The notes beneath the pieces were generated by a model that saw only the letters and a list, made by a program, of their open reading frames with translations, made no database searches and was not told the origin of the DNA. This document shows positions 42,732 to 54,380 of a stretch of 64,000 bases of DNA, piece by piece (the first letter of the stretch is position 1; every line of letters begins with the position of its first letter). The stretch covers positions 283,501-347,500 of the forward strand of contig JACEFZ010018119.1 in NCBI GenBank assembly GCA_014155875.1, in the 5' to 3' direction. The position numbers and the translations under genes were made by a program. The DNA is from Cepaea nemoralis. Lineage: Eukaryota; Mollusca; Gastropoda; Stylommatophora; Helicidae.

Positions 42732-43577
42732 TTGAATAACGAAGACACAAACAATAGATTGCACAATTTATTGCCTGGCATATTTCGCTGCATCTCGTCA
42801 GGTACATACTGCAGAAATCACACAACTTACGTGAATTAATTAGATAAATCCTTCAAACTGAAATATACACATGTTCGCACAGTAATGTCGATTGTCTACC
42901 ACGGTAATTTTAAACTGACTAACATGTCTTTCTGCTTACACAAGGACGGCTTACGAAGGTTGATTAGTATAGCTTCAGCAAACTTTAACAATCGACTACT
43001 TTGTGTGTTGAACAACACACGGAAGGCACTGTCTCTTTCAACCACGTGACCACTCTCGAGCACATGTCTCTCGACCGATGAAGCCAGACTTTTCCGGTGT
43101 GTCGGCCTGCCTAGGCTACCATCTTCTGTGTGTAGTATCTTGTCCAACCAATTCGGAATATGTTCCGAAACCCTGCAATGTAACTGTCGCTCAGTTCTGC
43201 CTATGTAGATGGCCTCGCATCTGCACGTAAATTGGTAAATACAATTTGATTTGGCGTTCAAAGCTACAGGTTCTTTTACTGCTGGGACTGGGATCGGTGT
43301 GTTTCTATACCTGATGACTAGAGCTGCAGCACAGAATGTTCGCTCGACTGCTGTGGTGAGCCGGTCCCGCAGACGTTGCATTACGTCATCTCATCGGAAG
43401 GTTAGCTGGATGAATACTTTGAGTTTAGGGATGTAGTTACTTCTGATTTCGGTTTGGGCTGTTGGCAGTGGCGCTGGCAGTGGCAGTGGTAGTGGCGAAA
43501 TATGCCAGGCAATAAATCGTGCAATCTATTGTTTGTGTCTTCGTTATTCAAATTCATCACGGGAAAACATTGTTTTG
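42732..43577 (-). mobile_element. Penelope-like element with inverted terminal segments
   Basis: 846-bp insertion with a 12-bp target duplication AATCTTCCACAT (42720-42731 and 43578-43589). The 57-bp arm 42732-42788 is repeated inverted at 43495-43551 with only a few differences; on the coding strand the left end also carries a further 26 bp beyond the arm. Between the arms lies a GIY-YIG endonuclease frame on the minus strand. PLEs commonly are 5'-truncated and flanked by direct or inverted pLTRs, which this matches. The RT domain is absent. Confidence 0.88.
42896..43381 (-). CDS. GIY-YIG endonuclease domain of Penelope-like element
   Basis: 161-codon frame. The first ~20 residues (QRLRDRLTTAVERTFCAAAL) are the linker that follows PLE RTs. 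The nuclease: SNCIYQFTCRCEAIYIGRTE (GIY/YIG strands, catalytic Tyr and neighbouring Arg), RQLHCRVSEHIPNW (Arg/His/Glu), VERHVLESGH and LLKFAEAILINLRKP (Glu near the end). Homology extends upstream of the Met past a stop (FIQLTFR then TGA), so the frame is truncated at its N-terminus. Likely an inactive fragment, but the nuclease itself is uninterrupted. Confidence 0.87.
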   Translation of the reverse strand: MQRLRDRLTTAVERTFCAAALVIRYRNTPIPVPAVKEPVALNAKSNCIYQFTCRCEAIYIGRTERQLHCRVSEHIPNWLDKILHTEDGSLGRPTHRKSLASSVERHVLESGHVVERDSAFRVLFNTQSSRLLKFAEAILINLRKPSLCKQKDMLVSLKLPW

Positions 43578-43589
43578 AATCTTCCACAT

Positions 43590-44105
43590 GTAAAATATAT
43601 TATACACGGGTTTACAATTTCAACATGCGTGTCTCCATCTGCTTATGTGTCATTTGTCAGGTTATTGTGTTTTTGTAACACATGGTTTAGATACTGAGCA
43701 ACCAAGGCAGGACGTAGGATATTCCCTGTTTAAATATTTAGATGTTAGGGTAATGGAACACTTAGGCTTGCTTCTAACGATGATTGCTCAAGATACATGA
43801 GCGTGTTTATTCCCTAGACCTTTAATACAATTTTTAGCTAGTGATAATCAAAACTCAACATCTTCAAGACTGGTCAACGGTCTAGAAAATGCAATATAAA
43901 TAGAAAATAGGGAAAAACTAGGAAGGTGGGTTGAATATATACAGACTTATAGATAGATGGCGCAGATCAACATGGCCGAATGAGTAAGAATGCATTTTCT
44001 TAAACATCCGTTGTACTGATACCGAGGTAAGCGATTCAACCACTGCACCGGACAGCTGGACTAAACTGTTGACCTAACGTCCTTAACTTGTAAATTACAA
44101 GTACC
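43590..44105. other. Unassigned intronic stretch
   Basis: No recognisable content. Confidence 0.4.
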
Positions 44106-44251
44106 TATGAAGTCGGAGTGGGTTCGCCTGAAGGCGAGGGACACTGTTAATAGGGAAAGCTAACCCGCACGCAAAATGCAGTCCATCACAACTATAAATA
44201 ATGTGTATGGACTACGCTTGAGTTCAAAGCAAGTAAGCAAACAAAAATAGC
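44106..44251 (+). repeat. GAAGTCGGAG-family short repeat, copy 2
   Basis: TGAAGTCGGAGTGGGTTCGC, CTGAAGGCGAGGGACACTGT, GTGTATGGACTACGCTTGAG, ending TTCAAAGCAAGTAAGCAAAC. Full-length relative to 10061. Confidence 0.7.
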
Positions 44252-44559
44252 AAGATAGATGGTGCCTTAACCCATAATCCTACCGTCACACACAAATCAA
44301 ATAAAAACAAATCAGGCAACACGCTGAATGACAACGTTTATGATAAATGTCCTGTGTTAACTATTTCAGGTGCAAGCAGGTGTAATATGTGACCGATTCG
44401 TCTCGTGAATCCCAAACATTGCTAAATGCTTTCTTTTGCGTTTTATGTTTGGTCAGAGAATATTAAAAATAATGAGATTGTCTCGGTGGCCCCTTTCGCT
44501 CTTTAAATGTTTCTACAACATATGTGGCATGCCGTGATGTGTATCTGTGTGCGCGCGCG
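44252..44559. other. Unassigned intronic stretch
   Basis: No recognisable content. Confidence 0.4.
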
Positions 44560-44587
44560 TATGTGTGTATGAGTTTGTGTGTGTGTT

Positions 44588-44669
<82 letters not shown>

Positions 44670-44687
44670 TTGTGTGTTGTGTTAATG
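44560..44687. repeat. (TG)n microsatellite
   Basis: TG run with a few TTTG interruptions at its 5' side. Confidence 0.97.
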
Positions 44688-46185
44688 TCAAAAATGAAGA
44701 TGTTTTGTCTGGATGTATGTGACATTTCTTGTCCAGCCCATGATAAATCCCGAAACACAGCAAAGATACAGAGAGGCAAATACTTATGTGGTAAAGGGTA
44801 CCCGAGACAGCAACACCTGTGGTTTTTTATTGTAATATTGGACCACCCCCTCCCTTCTCCTTTTGGAATATTGGCAACGACTGGAGTTGTAATAACAGCT
44901 AAATAAAGTTGTGAAACCAAATATCCGGCATTTGATCACGGGCAAGGACAGGGGGCGACAACAGGAAAAATTAACCCCCTTTGTTTTAAATTGCCCACCT
45001 CTGTTTCTACAAGACCTGAACCGTCAATATTGCACCCTCTCTACCCCCAATCCCCGGAACATCACACCCTCTACCCTAATCAGAGTGACGTTATGTTCGC
45101 GCGGAAATCTAGCTTTACCATTGGAGCGGAAAAGGTACTTCCTATTAACATAATATATGTTAATAAGTGAGCTCAACAATTGCCGGCAGAAATTGAATGT
45201 CGAGGTGCAGTGGCCAGAAATAGCCTTTGCAGAACAAGAAGTGTTGTCCAGTTCGGCTGATATTGAGGTGTTGTGTATTTTAAATTCATGATGGCTTTGA
45301 GGAAACGGTGGTTTCTTCATTGAGCTAACAATTTCTTCAATGGGATAACGATGAGGTATTTTCATAAATGATTATTAATGGCAACAGGAGGGTCATAATT
45401 CTCAAGGCAAGAGGAGGAGAATGTCTTTCCAATGTGGGAAGAGTGATACTCCCTTAATCATCACTGATCTCTCCATTGTCCAAACATCAAACCCAGCATG
45501 ATAAGCGCCACTGAGCCTCTTTTATTATTACTTCATATTTTCAACGTGTTCAGCACCCGCATGATTCTGAACCCAGTAATTCCATTTCTGACTCATACAT
45601 AGGAATAAACATTCATACTCCTATACGGAAATGAACATTCGCACCCCTTGTGTTATTGAGAATGAACACTTGCACTCCTGTGTGTTAGGAATAAACAGTT
45701 GACTTTGTCGTTTATTTAAACATGGATTTTCACGTCGTTTACGTTAACGCATGAACTTTCCCCGTGGGAACTAGAAAACTCTTAGCATCTCAACGGAGCT
45801 AGGAAGAAGGTGAATTAATTCCTTCATCAAGACAACATCTGGACCGTTAATTAATTAATTAGATATAATTGCCATGTCTTCTATTGAGATATTGTTGTCT
45901 TTTTTTTATTGTAGTTGTGTATTATTATGCCTTGTCACATGAACATACACACACTTTCCCTTTCCCCAAGTTTATCCCAATATAATGTTATCCGTTGTAT
46001 TTAAGAATGGTTTATTTACTTATTGTTTGTTGTTTGAGTCGTTTCATTTGTGTTCTCATTGATAATCCTTGTCAAGGGAAAACACTACTATGGAGCTGGG
46101 TGTGAGCTGGATAATCACACGGACATTCGGTTTACAAAGAGTGAGTGCTATCCTCTCGAATGTTCGGTAAATTTCCAGTGCTCTA
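44688..46185. other. Unassigned intronic stretch with a small tandem repeat
   Basis: Mostly featureless. At about 45601-45712 four diverged ~28-bp units (AGGAATAAACATTCATACTC-like) are in tandem. Confidence 0.5.
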
Positions 46186-47032
<847 letters not shown>

Positions 47033-47045
47033 TTTATCATATTCA

Positions 47046-47287
47046 AGTGGGAGTGTCCGTGGCGAAGTGGTCAAGCCGTCTGACTCGGGCTCAGAAGGCT
47101 GTGGGTTCGATTCCGGGCCACATCCTTCGTTTCACGGGTGCATTTTGTTAAGGAAACTCCTGAGGGTCGTCGATGGAGCTACGAAGTTCGTGCTTTATGC
47201 GACGCTTTCCACGCTGCGGAAAGAGACTGAGCCATATGGGATAAAAACCCGGTGCAATGAAGTCGACCCTGTCGAATTTTAAGCGAC
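47046..47287 (+). mobile_element. tRNA-headed SINE, second family
   Basis: 242 bp flanked by the 13-bp duplication TTTATCATATTCA (47033-47045, 47288-47300). The head has A box GTGGCGAAGTGG and B box GGTTCGATTCC, with an anticodon-like stem TCTGA/TCAGA around CTCGGGC; the isotype is unclear (class II-like start, no variable arm). The body (GGAAACTCCTGAGGGTCGTC ...) is unlike family S and ends GTCGAATTTTAAGCGAC without poly(A). Confidence 0.88.
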
Positions 47288-47417
47288 TTTATCATATTCA
47301 GTGCTTTAACAGAACTAGAGGATTGTAGTTTTTAAATTCTTTTTGCTTTTGTTGTTGTTGTTCAAACGAAAGATTCATGGTTCAGAATGTGTAAAAGTTC
47401 TTGCAATTTAGAGGTCA

Positions 47418-47740
47418 GCGTGACCGACAGCTTCAGAGCGCTTACTCTTACACTTCCTCTGCGCTATAAGAGAGTGATTGGTTCATTCCCTACACCGGTC
47501 ATGTGGGCCTTGTCTTATCGTTCAGAAAGCCACTGCTATTCGTAATCCCGTTTATCGCGTTCAGAATCAGTTGCAGGCTATTTGGTAGCAGACCGTCTTG
47601 CGTTGATTATTTTTAACACTGGCATGAGTGTCGGTTGTTCAGAAAACAATGGCGAACTGCTGAACGTAAACTTTTCAAGTAAATTACAAAAAGCCAAAAA
47701 TGCTGGGGTTGATTCCCGTCCTGTAGAGATATGCATTTAA
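47418..47740 (+). mobile_element. SINE family S, variant-head copy
   Basis: Shares the right half (CAGAAAACAATGGCGAACTG, AAAAATGCTGGGGTTGATTC, CGTCCTGTAGAGATATGCAT) but has a different, longer left half with GCAGACCGTCTTGCGTTG, also seen in the copy at 59940. Diverged. Confidence 0.75.
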
Positions 47741-47744
47741 CTAT

Positions 47745-49014
47745 TATTTTGACTGTGAAGTTTCAATAATTCAACTGTAAAATGAACGACGTTGTATTGT
47801 ATATCCTTATATCTCCAGCCTATGCAGATCTGTCACGGTTTGGTAAACTCAGTATATACCGGGAGGTCATTAATTTTCTAACCTTGATATCATTCAGTGT
47901 TTTCTCCAGTAAAATTCTTGTAATGCTTCTGTGCTTTCTTCTCCTGCCACGTCATTTTCGTCAGAGCAATGGGTTGGAGTCTGTTGAACACGAAATGCCT
48001 GAAACTCTCGGAGTAGAAATGATCAAACGTGTCCTGACCGCATCCAGTCTGTATGTGATGTGCTGAATCGTGACATTGTTACAACCTAATACGCCGTTCA
48101 ACAGATCTGAAATTCCAGTACCAGTTTTCCACAGCGTACTAGTTTCTAAAATTGCAGAGAGGAAGGTCTCAGCACCCACTCTCCGTGGAGATGATACTGT
48201 GGTACTGAGTCGGAAGAACACAATTCCTACACTAAACTCACTCCGATAGACGCAGGCCTTTTTTAGGACTAAAACGACCTGACATATTATGTATTAAACT
48301 TAATTAAGAAGATTCAACAACCAACTAATCAACCAACAAACCAGCCAATCAGACAACCCGTCAACCAGTCAACCAACCAATCAAACAAAGAACTAGCCAA
48401 CCACCCGAACTGCTATAGCCCGTTATTCATCCGATCCATCTATGTATTTTATATATCATGTGATATTAACAATTGCATGGTATCAGGTATTTGTCAGATA
48501 TGACTTATCTACCGTACACTCTCATGCAAGTACCTCCTTGGAAAGGAGAGATACCGTATTGTTATGGTTATATTTATTTTTGATGCATGTGTTGATGTTG
48601 ATGTACATGTAAGTTACAATTGTAGCCGAATGCTCTGACCTACACACCCTTTTCATGGTCTTTTTATCCGATGGTGATTTTGACGTCTTACAATGGAATA
48701 GTGTGGACCAGCTCGTTCCAATGAAATTCTTGATGATGTATGATTTCGATACTGGGAGCGATCCAATGAATATGCAAGAGTCAGTGCAAACTATTGCCGT
48801 TAGTGATGAGTTGTTTAAAACCCTGTCCAACCGGATGCAGCCGTGACAAGTCTGACGAAGTTATGTTGCCTAATCCAGTTCGGATCTATAACTGAAGCAT
48901 CTGAAGCGACTTGAACCTGTAATGTCTGCAGGCAAATCATACTCTAATACTCCGAGTGAGGACTCCTTGTATCAGTGATGTTTCAATATTCCATTTGAGT
49001 ATTCTTAAGTGAAC
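47745..49014. other. Unassigned intronic stretch with two odd open frames
   Basis: Open frames without recognised homology occur at 47961-48221 (-) and 48655-48846 (+). A degenerate (CAAC/CAAT)n tract lies at 48305-48410. No splice-bounded host exon was recognised. Confidence 0.4.
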
Positions 49015-49077
49015 ATTCGTTATCATTCAAGGAAGATGGCACCACTTAGATTGTTTCGGACCCAGCCGGGTCTTAGT

Positions 49078-49377
49078 GACATTGTACTTGTATGGAGCTA
49101 CCCAGCTCCGAGGTTATTCTGCAGGTATGAACATCTTAGGGACATTGAATTTGTAGAGAGCTACCACGCTCTAAGATTATTCTGCTATTATGAACATCTT
49201 CTGGACAGTGTTATTGTAGGGAGCTACTACGATCCAATGTTCAGCTGTTGAGGACAGCACAGTGACTGTGTTTGTGTGAGGAGAAGCCATGCTCCAATCT
49301 TATGCTGCTAGTAGATCATCGCAGTGACAATATCATTGTGGGGGAGCTGCCACGCACCTGTGATGCGCTGCAGTGAC
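49078..49377. repeat. Five ~62-bp tandem units
   Basis: Units start at about 49078, 49141, 49204, 49262 and 49324, each with a GACATTG-like start, GGAGCTACCACGCTCC-like hairpin centre and GAACATCTT-like end. The central GGAGCT...AGCTCC is a conserved small palindrome that decays towards the last units. Confidence 0.8.
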
Positions 49378-49865
49378 GCATATCCGAGGGGACGCCTAGA
49401 ACCCTAGGGTCGCCGTGTTCAGATAGTTGTGAGAAATTTGGTTACGTCACCGAGTGACTACATCAATGATCTGTGGAGATGTGACAGTCTGATATCGGAC
49501 ATGAGAATGGCCATTCCGATATAATCATCTTGATGGATTGGAGGACGCCATATGTGTCTACACTGAAGAAGTCCGTTGTGCCGGAAGTGATGCGGGTGAA
49601 TGCACAGCAACGACTGGACTAACGCATAAAATAGATCTCATATGCTGACTGATGAAGCCTGGATCATCTCTAGTTCTTCTCACCTCTCTTCTTTGGCTCT
49701 GTATATAGACAAACTTCTATCCCGGCTTTTCAGTCTTCCAACTCTGAATTATTTTGTAATAAATTTTGCTTTTGTTACCATGTCTTGGTGTGAGGGTACG
49801 ACTGTTGTCTGGTTCGAGCCCCCTGTGGGTGGGTATCCATAGATGGGAAGAGAAGGACAGGTGGA
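49378..49865. other. Possible LTR-like sequence, unproven
   Basis: A TATA-like CTCTGTATATAGAC at about 49698 and GTAATAAATTTTGCTTTTG at about 49758 resemble a U3-R-U5 layout, but no LTR edges or target duplication were found. Confidence 0.3.
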
Positions 49866-50115
49866 GTCCCGGCTTGTTGGGGGGGGGGGGGGGCTTAGTA
49901 GACGGAAAGTCCTAGTGAGTATGTCAGGGCAGTGCGGGGGATATATCTAAGCGTACCCTACCTGTCTAAGCCCCAGAGGTGCTGATACAGACGTTCTGAA
50001 AATATGGTGAAAGGGGGCAAGAGCCAAATAGGTAGGAAATAAGAAAGGGGGGAATGACGATCTGAAAATATGGTGAAGGGGCGCGGGCCAAGAAAGGTTG
50101 GGAACCATTGACATA
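49866..50115. mobile_element. hAT-type MITE remnant
   Basis: The right end reads inward TCAATGGTTCCCAACCTTTC, a hAT-type CAGTGGTTCCCAACC terminus, with internal CTGAAAATATGGTGAAGGGG shared with the element at 57878-58295. The internal block is duplicated (about 49993 and 50065). The left end is missing; a G15 run lies at 49879-49893. Confidence 0.7.
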
Positions 50116-50575
50116 GATTGATAAAACACGTTAGGGGGATGAATGATGGTAGTATACTAAAAGACATCTTTTTTGGTGAATTACAGGTGGGTAGGTGTTC
50201 CCAGGGTCAGCTTCTACTACGATACAAAGATGTGTGTAAGCGGGACATGACTGATACAGGCATTGATAATGCACATTGGGAGCAAGTCGCAGCTGAACGT
50301 GTTGCATGGAGGACAACCATCGGAAATGGAATAGAGACAACTGAGAAAACTATTGCAGACAAGTCACACACCGAGCGTGCTAGACGTAAGATGGTGCATG
50401 ATGGTGAAAATGACCATGTGTTCACATGCATCCACAGTGAACGAACATTTACAGCGCGAATTGGCCTAATCAGCCACATTCGCCAACGCCATGAGTTGTA
50501 GTTATTATGCCTTTTTGAAGCACAATGAAACAAACTATTATCTGTCAAGACGGCAAGGTGCCAATGATTAACAAT
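50116..50575 (+). pseudogene. Family D LINE 3' end, copy 4
   Basis: 127-codon frame from [20 protein letters not shown] through [20 protein letters not shown] and HTERARRKMVHDG to a finger where both Cys are damaged (CIHSERTFTARIGLISHIRQ). The 3' UTR AAGCCTTTTTGAAGC-like and GACGGCAAGGTGCCAATGAT terminus match copies 1 and 2. 5'-truncated; otherwise open. Confidence 0.87.
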
Positions 50576-50851
50576 TACAGAAAAAGAAGCAAATTGTCAA
50601 ATTAAAGCACCTTTCTCACATAAATCATGAGCAAAACAGCTGTTACAGTGAGAATAATGCATGTAGAGGGAAAACGCTACAAAAATTTTAATAAGAGGGA
50701 GTAGTAAATAGTACCACATACAGCGTAATAGATACAACCACACACACATAATAAAAAACAACACACACACACAAGCACACACACGCACACGGACGCAAGC
50801 ACGCACGCACGCACATATCCTCATACACCCCATTTTGTTGTTGTTGCTTAC

Positions 50852-51044
50852 TTGAAACCCCATTGAGCGATATTCTGGGATTCTGGCGTTCTGGTCCATC
50901 GGATTGTTGACGCCTGAATGTCTGGCATACGACATGGCCACCCAGTAGGTGCCTCGTCCTGACGCTCGGATGTTGTCTGGCAAGCCGGGCAGGTTGACTG
51001 TGAAGGGATCCACGCTCAACCAGGATTTTCGTTTCAGGCTAACC
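50852..51044 (-). CDS. APMAP: APMAP-like gene, exon d
   Basis: 193-bp exon: acceptor CATCACACAG before 51044, donor CAA|GTAAGC at 50852/50851. The first base completes an Arg codon split with the previous exon. Encodes VSLKRKSWLSVDPFTVNLPG, LPDNIRASGRGTYWVAMSYA and RHSGVNNPMDQNARIPEYRS then MGFQ. N-L-P-G-x-P-D-N-I-R-x-S-x-x-G-x-Y-W-V is the strongest signature of the APMAP/hemomucin group (fifth-blade region with a conserved Asn). Ends in phase 0. The frame that continues into the intron is not coding. Confidence 0.95.
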
Positions 51045-51740
51045 CTGTGTGATGAGATACAGATTGTAGGAAGTGTTGGGCGGCGGTAGTCCTGTATGGT
51101 GCATGGTGTTGGGACGCTTTGTCCCGTGCTACGTTGCCGCTGGTATTCCGTGGAGAAACCATTAAAATGGACAAGAGAAACCAGCTCAACACTTTAAAAC
51201 AATCGTAAGCAATTGTATGCGTGAGTTGCCAAGTAAAGGTAGTCCCATAGCATATACTGACACTGGGGTGTGATGTCTTATACCTTCACATATTCTAAGC
51301 CACTACGTATGAGATGGAATGGCCAATTCCCTTTACCGACTCCTTTACTTTCCAGACAATTCCCAGAAAATCACATGATACCCACATTTATGAGAATGGT
51401 TTGGCCAGAGAGCCGTCTTCGTTGGAAAATAAAAATGATGCCTCTGCTGTGGATTCAACCCAAAACCAGTGTCTTCGTAGGCATACTTAGTAACCGGTAT
51501 TTCATCGTGGTTTCTTGGTGAATTAAGAGCAACTCATTTTGTGGACACAGCTAGGGGCGTATCCTTTTATGAATGTCTAGTAGTGGTGCTGTTATGATAT
51601 TTTGCAATCCTGTGCTGTAATGATATTGTGCTGTAAATTAATGTTTCATTTTGTGGACATAACTATTTTGTGATAATGGTCATGACTATACTTTCAACGT
51701 TCCTCGCCTAAGCGAATAATGTTGTCCTAGCCGCATATTA
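51045..51740. other. Unassigned intronic stretch
   Basis: No recognisable content before the minisatellite. Confidence 0.4.
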
Positions 51741-52890
51741 CCTGTTGTTTGAACCTCGTATGACCTGTTGTCTGAGCCTCATATCACCTGTTGTCTGAGC
51801 CTCATATCTCCTGTTGTTTGAGTCTCATATCACTTGTTGTCTGAACCTCATATCACCTGTTGTTTGAGCCTCATATCACCTGTTGTCTGAGCCTCATATC
51901 ACCTGTTGTTTGAGCCTCATTTTACTGTTGTTTTATCCTCGTATAACCTGTTGTTTGAGCCTCATATCACCTGTTGTTTGAGCCTCATATCACCTATTGT
52001 TTGAGCCTCATATCACCTGTTGTTTGAGCTTCATATCGCCTGTTGTTTGAGCCTCATTTCACCTGTTGTTTGAGTATCATATCACCTGCCGTTTGAGCCC
52101 CATATCACTTGTTGTCTGAGCCTCATATCACCGGCTGTTTTATCCTCGTATAACCTGTTGTTTGAGCCTCATATCACCCATTGTTTGAGCCTCATATCAC
52201 CTGTTGTTTGAGCCTCATATCACCTGTTGTTTGAGCTTCATATCGCCTGTTGTTTGAGCCTCATCTCACCTGTTGTTTGAGTCTCATATCACCTGCTGTT
52301 TGAGCCCCATATCACTTGCTGTTTTAGCCTCTTCTTACCTGTTGTTTGAGCCTCATATCACATGTTGTTTGAGCCTCATATCACCTGTTGTTTGAGTCTC
52401 ATATCACTTGTTGTCTGAGCCTCATATCACGTGCTGTTTTAGCCTCTTCTTATCTGTTGTTTGAGCCTCATATCACATGTTGTTTGAGCCTCATATCACC
52501 TGTTGTTTGAGTCTCATATCACTTGTTGTCTGAGCCTCATATCACGTGCTGTTTTAGCCTCTTCTTACCTGTTGTTTGAGCCTCATATCACATGTTGTTT
52601 GAGCCTCATATCACCTGTTGTTTGAGTCTCATATCACCTGTTGTCGGAGCCTCATATCACCTGCTGTTTGAGCCTCATATCACGTGGTGTTGTTTGAGCC
52701 TCATATCACCTGCTGTTTTAGCCTCATATCACCTGTTGTTTGAGCCTCATATCACCTGCTGTTTTAGCCTCATATCACCTGTTGTTTGAGCCTCATATCA
52801 CCTGTTGTTTGAGCCTCATATCACCTGTTGTTTGAGCCTCATATCACCTGTTGTTTGAGCCTCATCTCACCTGTTGTTTGAGTCTCAGCA
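51741..52890. repeat. 23-bp minisatellite, ~50 units, with higher-order structure
   Basis: Unit TGTTGTTTGAGCCTCATATC + ACC. Variant units (TTTTAGCCTCTTCTTACC, TTGTCTGAG, GAGTCTC) recur in fixed order every five units (115 bp) across about 52319-52600, and a longer block near 52018-52110 recurs about 210 bp later at 52228-52318. Intronic. Confidence 0.95.
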
Positions 52891-52954
52891 ATGATGCTTT
52901 TACAGTGACTGGGGACATGAGTTGAGTAAGATGCATCATCACAATTCCTAATGA

Positions 52955-53223
52955 AAGTAGATCATTATACACAACAACTAACAACAAAACAAACAAACAA
53001 ACAATGCTCCTTGATCACGTAATTAGAAGAAAGGCAGTGTAAACCATCGTAACGACTAGAAAGAGATTAGGGGTAGATGTGGTAGAGACAGACCGAGAGA
53101 AATAATGCTACATAAGACTACTGCTTGGGGAAATATCATCAGCAGAATTGACCCTGAACACCAAAGGTCGAGATCTATGTAGACACATAAACGCCTACTC
53201 CATTTGGCATAACACATGATGAT
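52955..53223 (+). mobile_element. Family A LINE 3' fragment
   Basis: LDHVIRRKAV-like start, RPREIMLHKTTAWGN-like segment, RIDPEHQRSRSM-like segment and a CACATGATGATGATGG tail. Decayed and 5'-truncated. Confidence 0.75.
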
Positions 53224-53448
53224 GATGGAAAACGGCTAAATATTTTTGAAATTGTAATTCTTGTCAATATATTTTGAGGACCTCACCAGGTGCTACGGAG
53301 TTGGTGCATTGAGCTGATTCTGGCCTAAACAATGAGGTGATCTCATGCGCCACATTGCAGATGGAGATGGTCGTTGAATCCAATTCAGTAAATAATTCAA
53401 CAATGATTATACTTGCCAAAATATTGTAACAATGAAGATTAATATAAC

Positions 53449-53583
53449 CTGTGTACAGTAGCCCGGCAGGTTTCTGCAACCAGCAGGTCTCCATCTGGGG
53501 TCAGTTCAAGCCCATTTGGGAAATTAAAGTGTCCTGGCAGAATTTCAGTCATGCGTCCCGTGCGGGGGTCGAATGCCAGCAAC
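53449..53583 (-). CDS. APMAP: APMAP-like gene, exon c
   Basis: 135-bp exon: acceptor CAATACAACAG before 53583, donor CACAG|GTTATA at 53449/53448. Encodes (R)LLAFDPRTGRMTEILPGHFN, FPNGLELTPDGDLLVAETCR and ATVH(R). F-P-N-G-x-x-L-x-P-D-x-x-x-L-x-V-A-E-T is the central strictosidine-synthase-family motif. Phases fit both neighbours (enters with one base of a split Arg codon, leaves with two). Confidence 0.95.
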
Positions 53584-54114
53584 CTGTTGTATTGTTGAAT
53601 ACACGTATTTATGACATTACTATCTTGTTGAACAGTTTAATAGTGTATAACGCAAATACGACCAGCCATAGACTAGCGACGAGTGCACTAGTTCGGCTAT
53701 ACAGTGGCCCGTGGTTGATTCACTCTTTCGTTGACTCGAAATTGACCCGGAGCCGCATGGTGCAGTGGTTAGTGCTGTTGCCTATTAAGTGGTCCAGTTA
53801 AATCCCCAAAAGAGGCATGGCTGTCTTTTTCCATACGGGTACTGCTCTGGGGTGGACCCAGCCTCATTAAAATGGACACCAAAAGTTTTCAATTTTTTGA
53901 ATCACCACGGAAGGAAAAGTGACAAAGAAGGAAGCTATCCTCCCTACTTCACATGTCTTGGTCTAGAATATATTAATGTTTAACATTTCACACTGTGATG
54001 GATTGACCATAGGGGTTAGAAGATCCTTTAGAATTATATAATTAGCCCGGCCATGAAGGACCACCTACCCACAGCAGCTGTGGCCGACGACGTCGACTCA
54101 TGGACATAACTTAA
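53584..54114. other. Unassigned intronic stretch
   Basis: A possible tRNA-like SINE remnant lies at about 53749-53830 (GAGCCGCATGGTGCAGTGGT, TTAGTGC); otherwise nothing. Confidence 0.4.
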
Positions 54115-54245
54115 GAGAGTATTGGTCTTTTTTTGCTCGCTTTGAACTCTCAAGTGTAATCCATACACCTGCTGCTTCTAATTAGGTTTCCTTATTACCA
54201 ATGTTCATCGCCATCAGGTGAATCCACTCCGACTTCAGATGTAGT
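54115..54245 (-). repeat. GAAGTCGGAG-family short repeat, copy 3
   Basis: Minus strand: CATCTGAAGTCGGAGTGGAT, CACCTGATGGCGATGAACAT, GGTGTATGGATTACACTTGA, TTCAAAGCGAGCAAAAAAA. Confidence 0.68.
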
Positions 54246-54380
54246 AAAAGGGTGTATGATGAACATGTCGCGAGGATAGTACAGCTGAGACTATAATGGG
54301 GGAAAGGGACAAGCCTGAAAGCTGTCACTGGAATACTGTAAAACAGCCGGTCTGTTTATTCTGGTCAATGTATTTGCTAT

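Noticed and set aside
47046..47120. Functional tRNA gene
   Set aside because: A and B boxes exist but no paired acceptor stem; the unit is part of a 242-bp SINE with a 13-bp target duplication.
48655..48846. Host exon
   Set aside because: It is on the opposite strand to the host gene, has no clear splice borders and no recognisable domain.
51741..52890. CRISPR-like regular repeat array
   Set aside because: Units are contiguous without spacers and the DNA is eukaryotic; it is a minisatellite.
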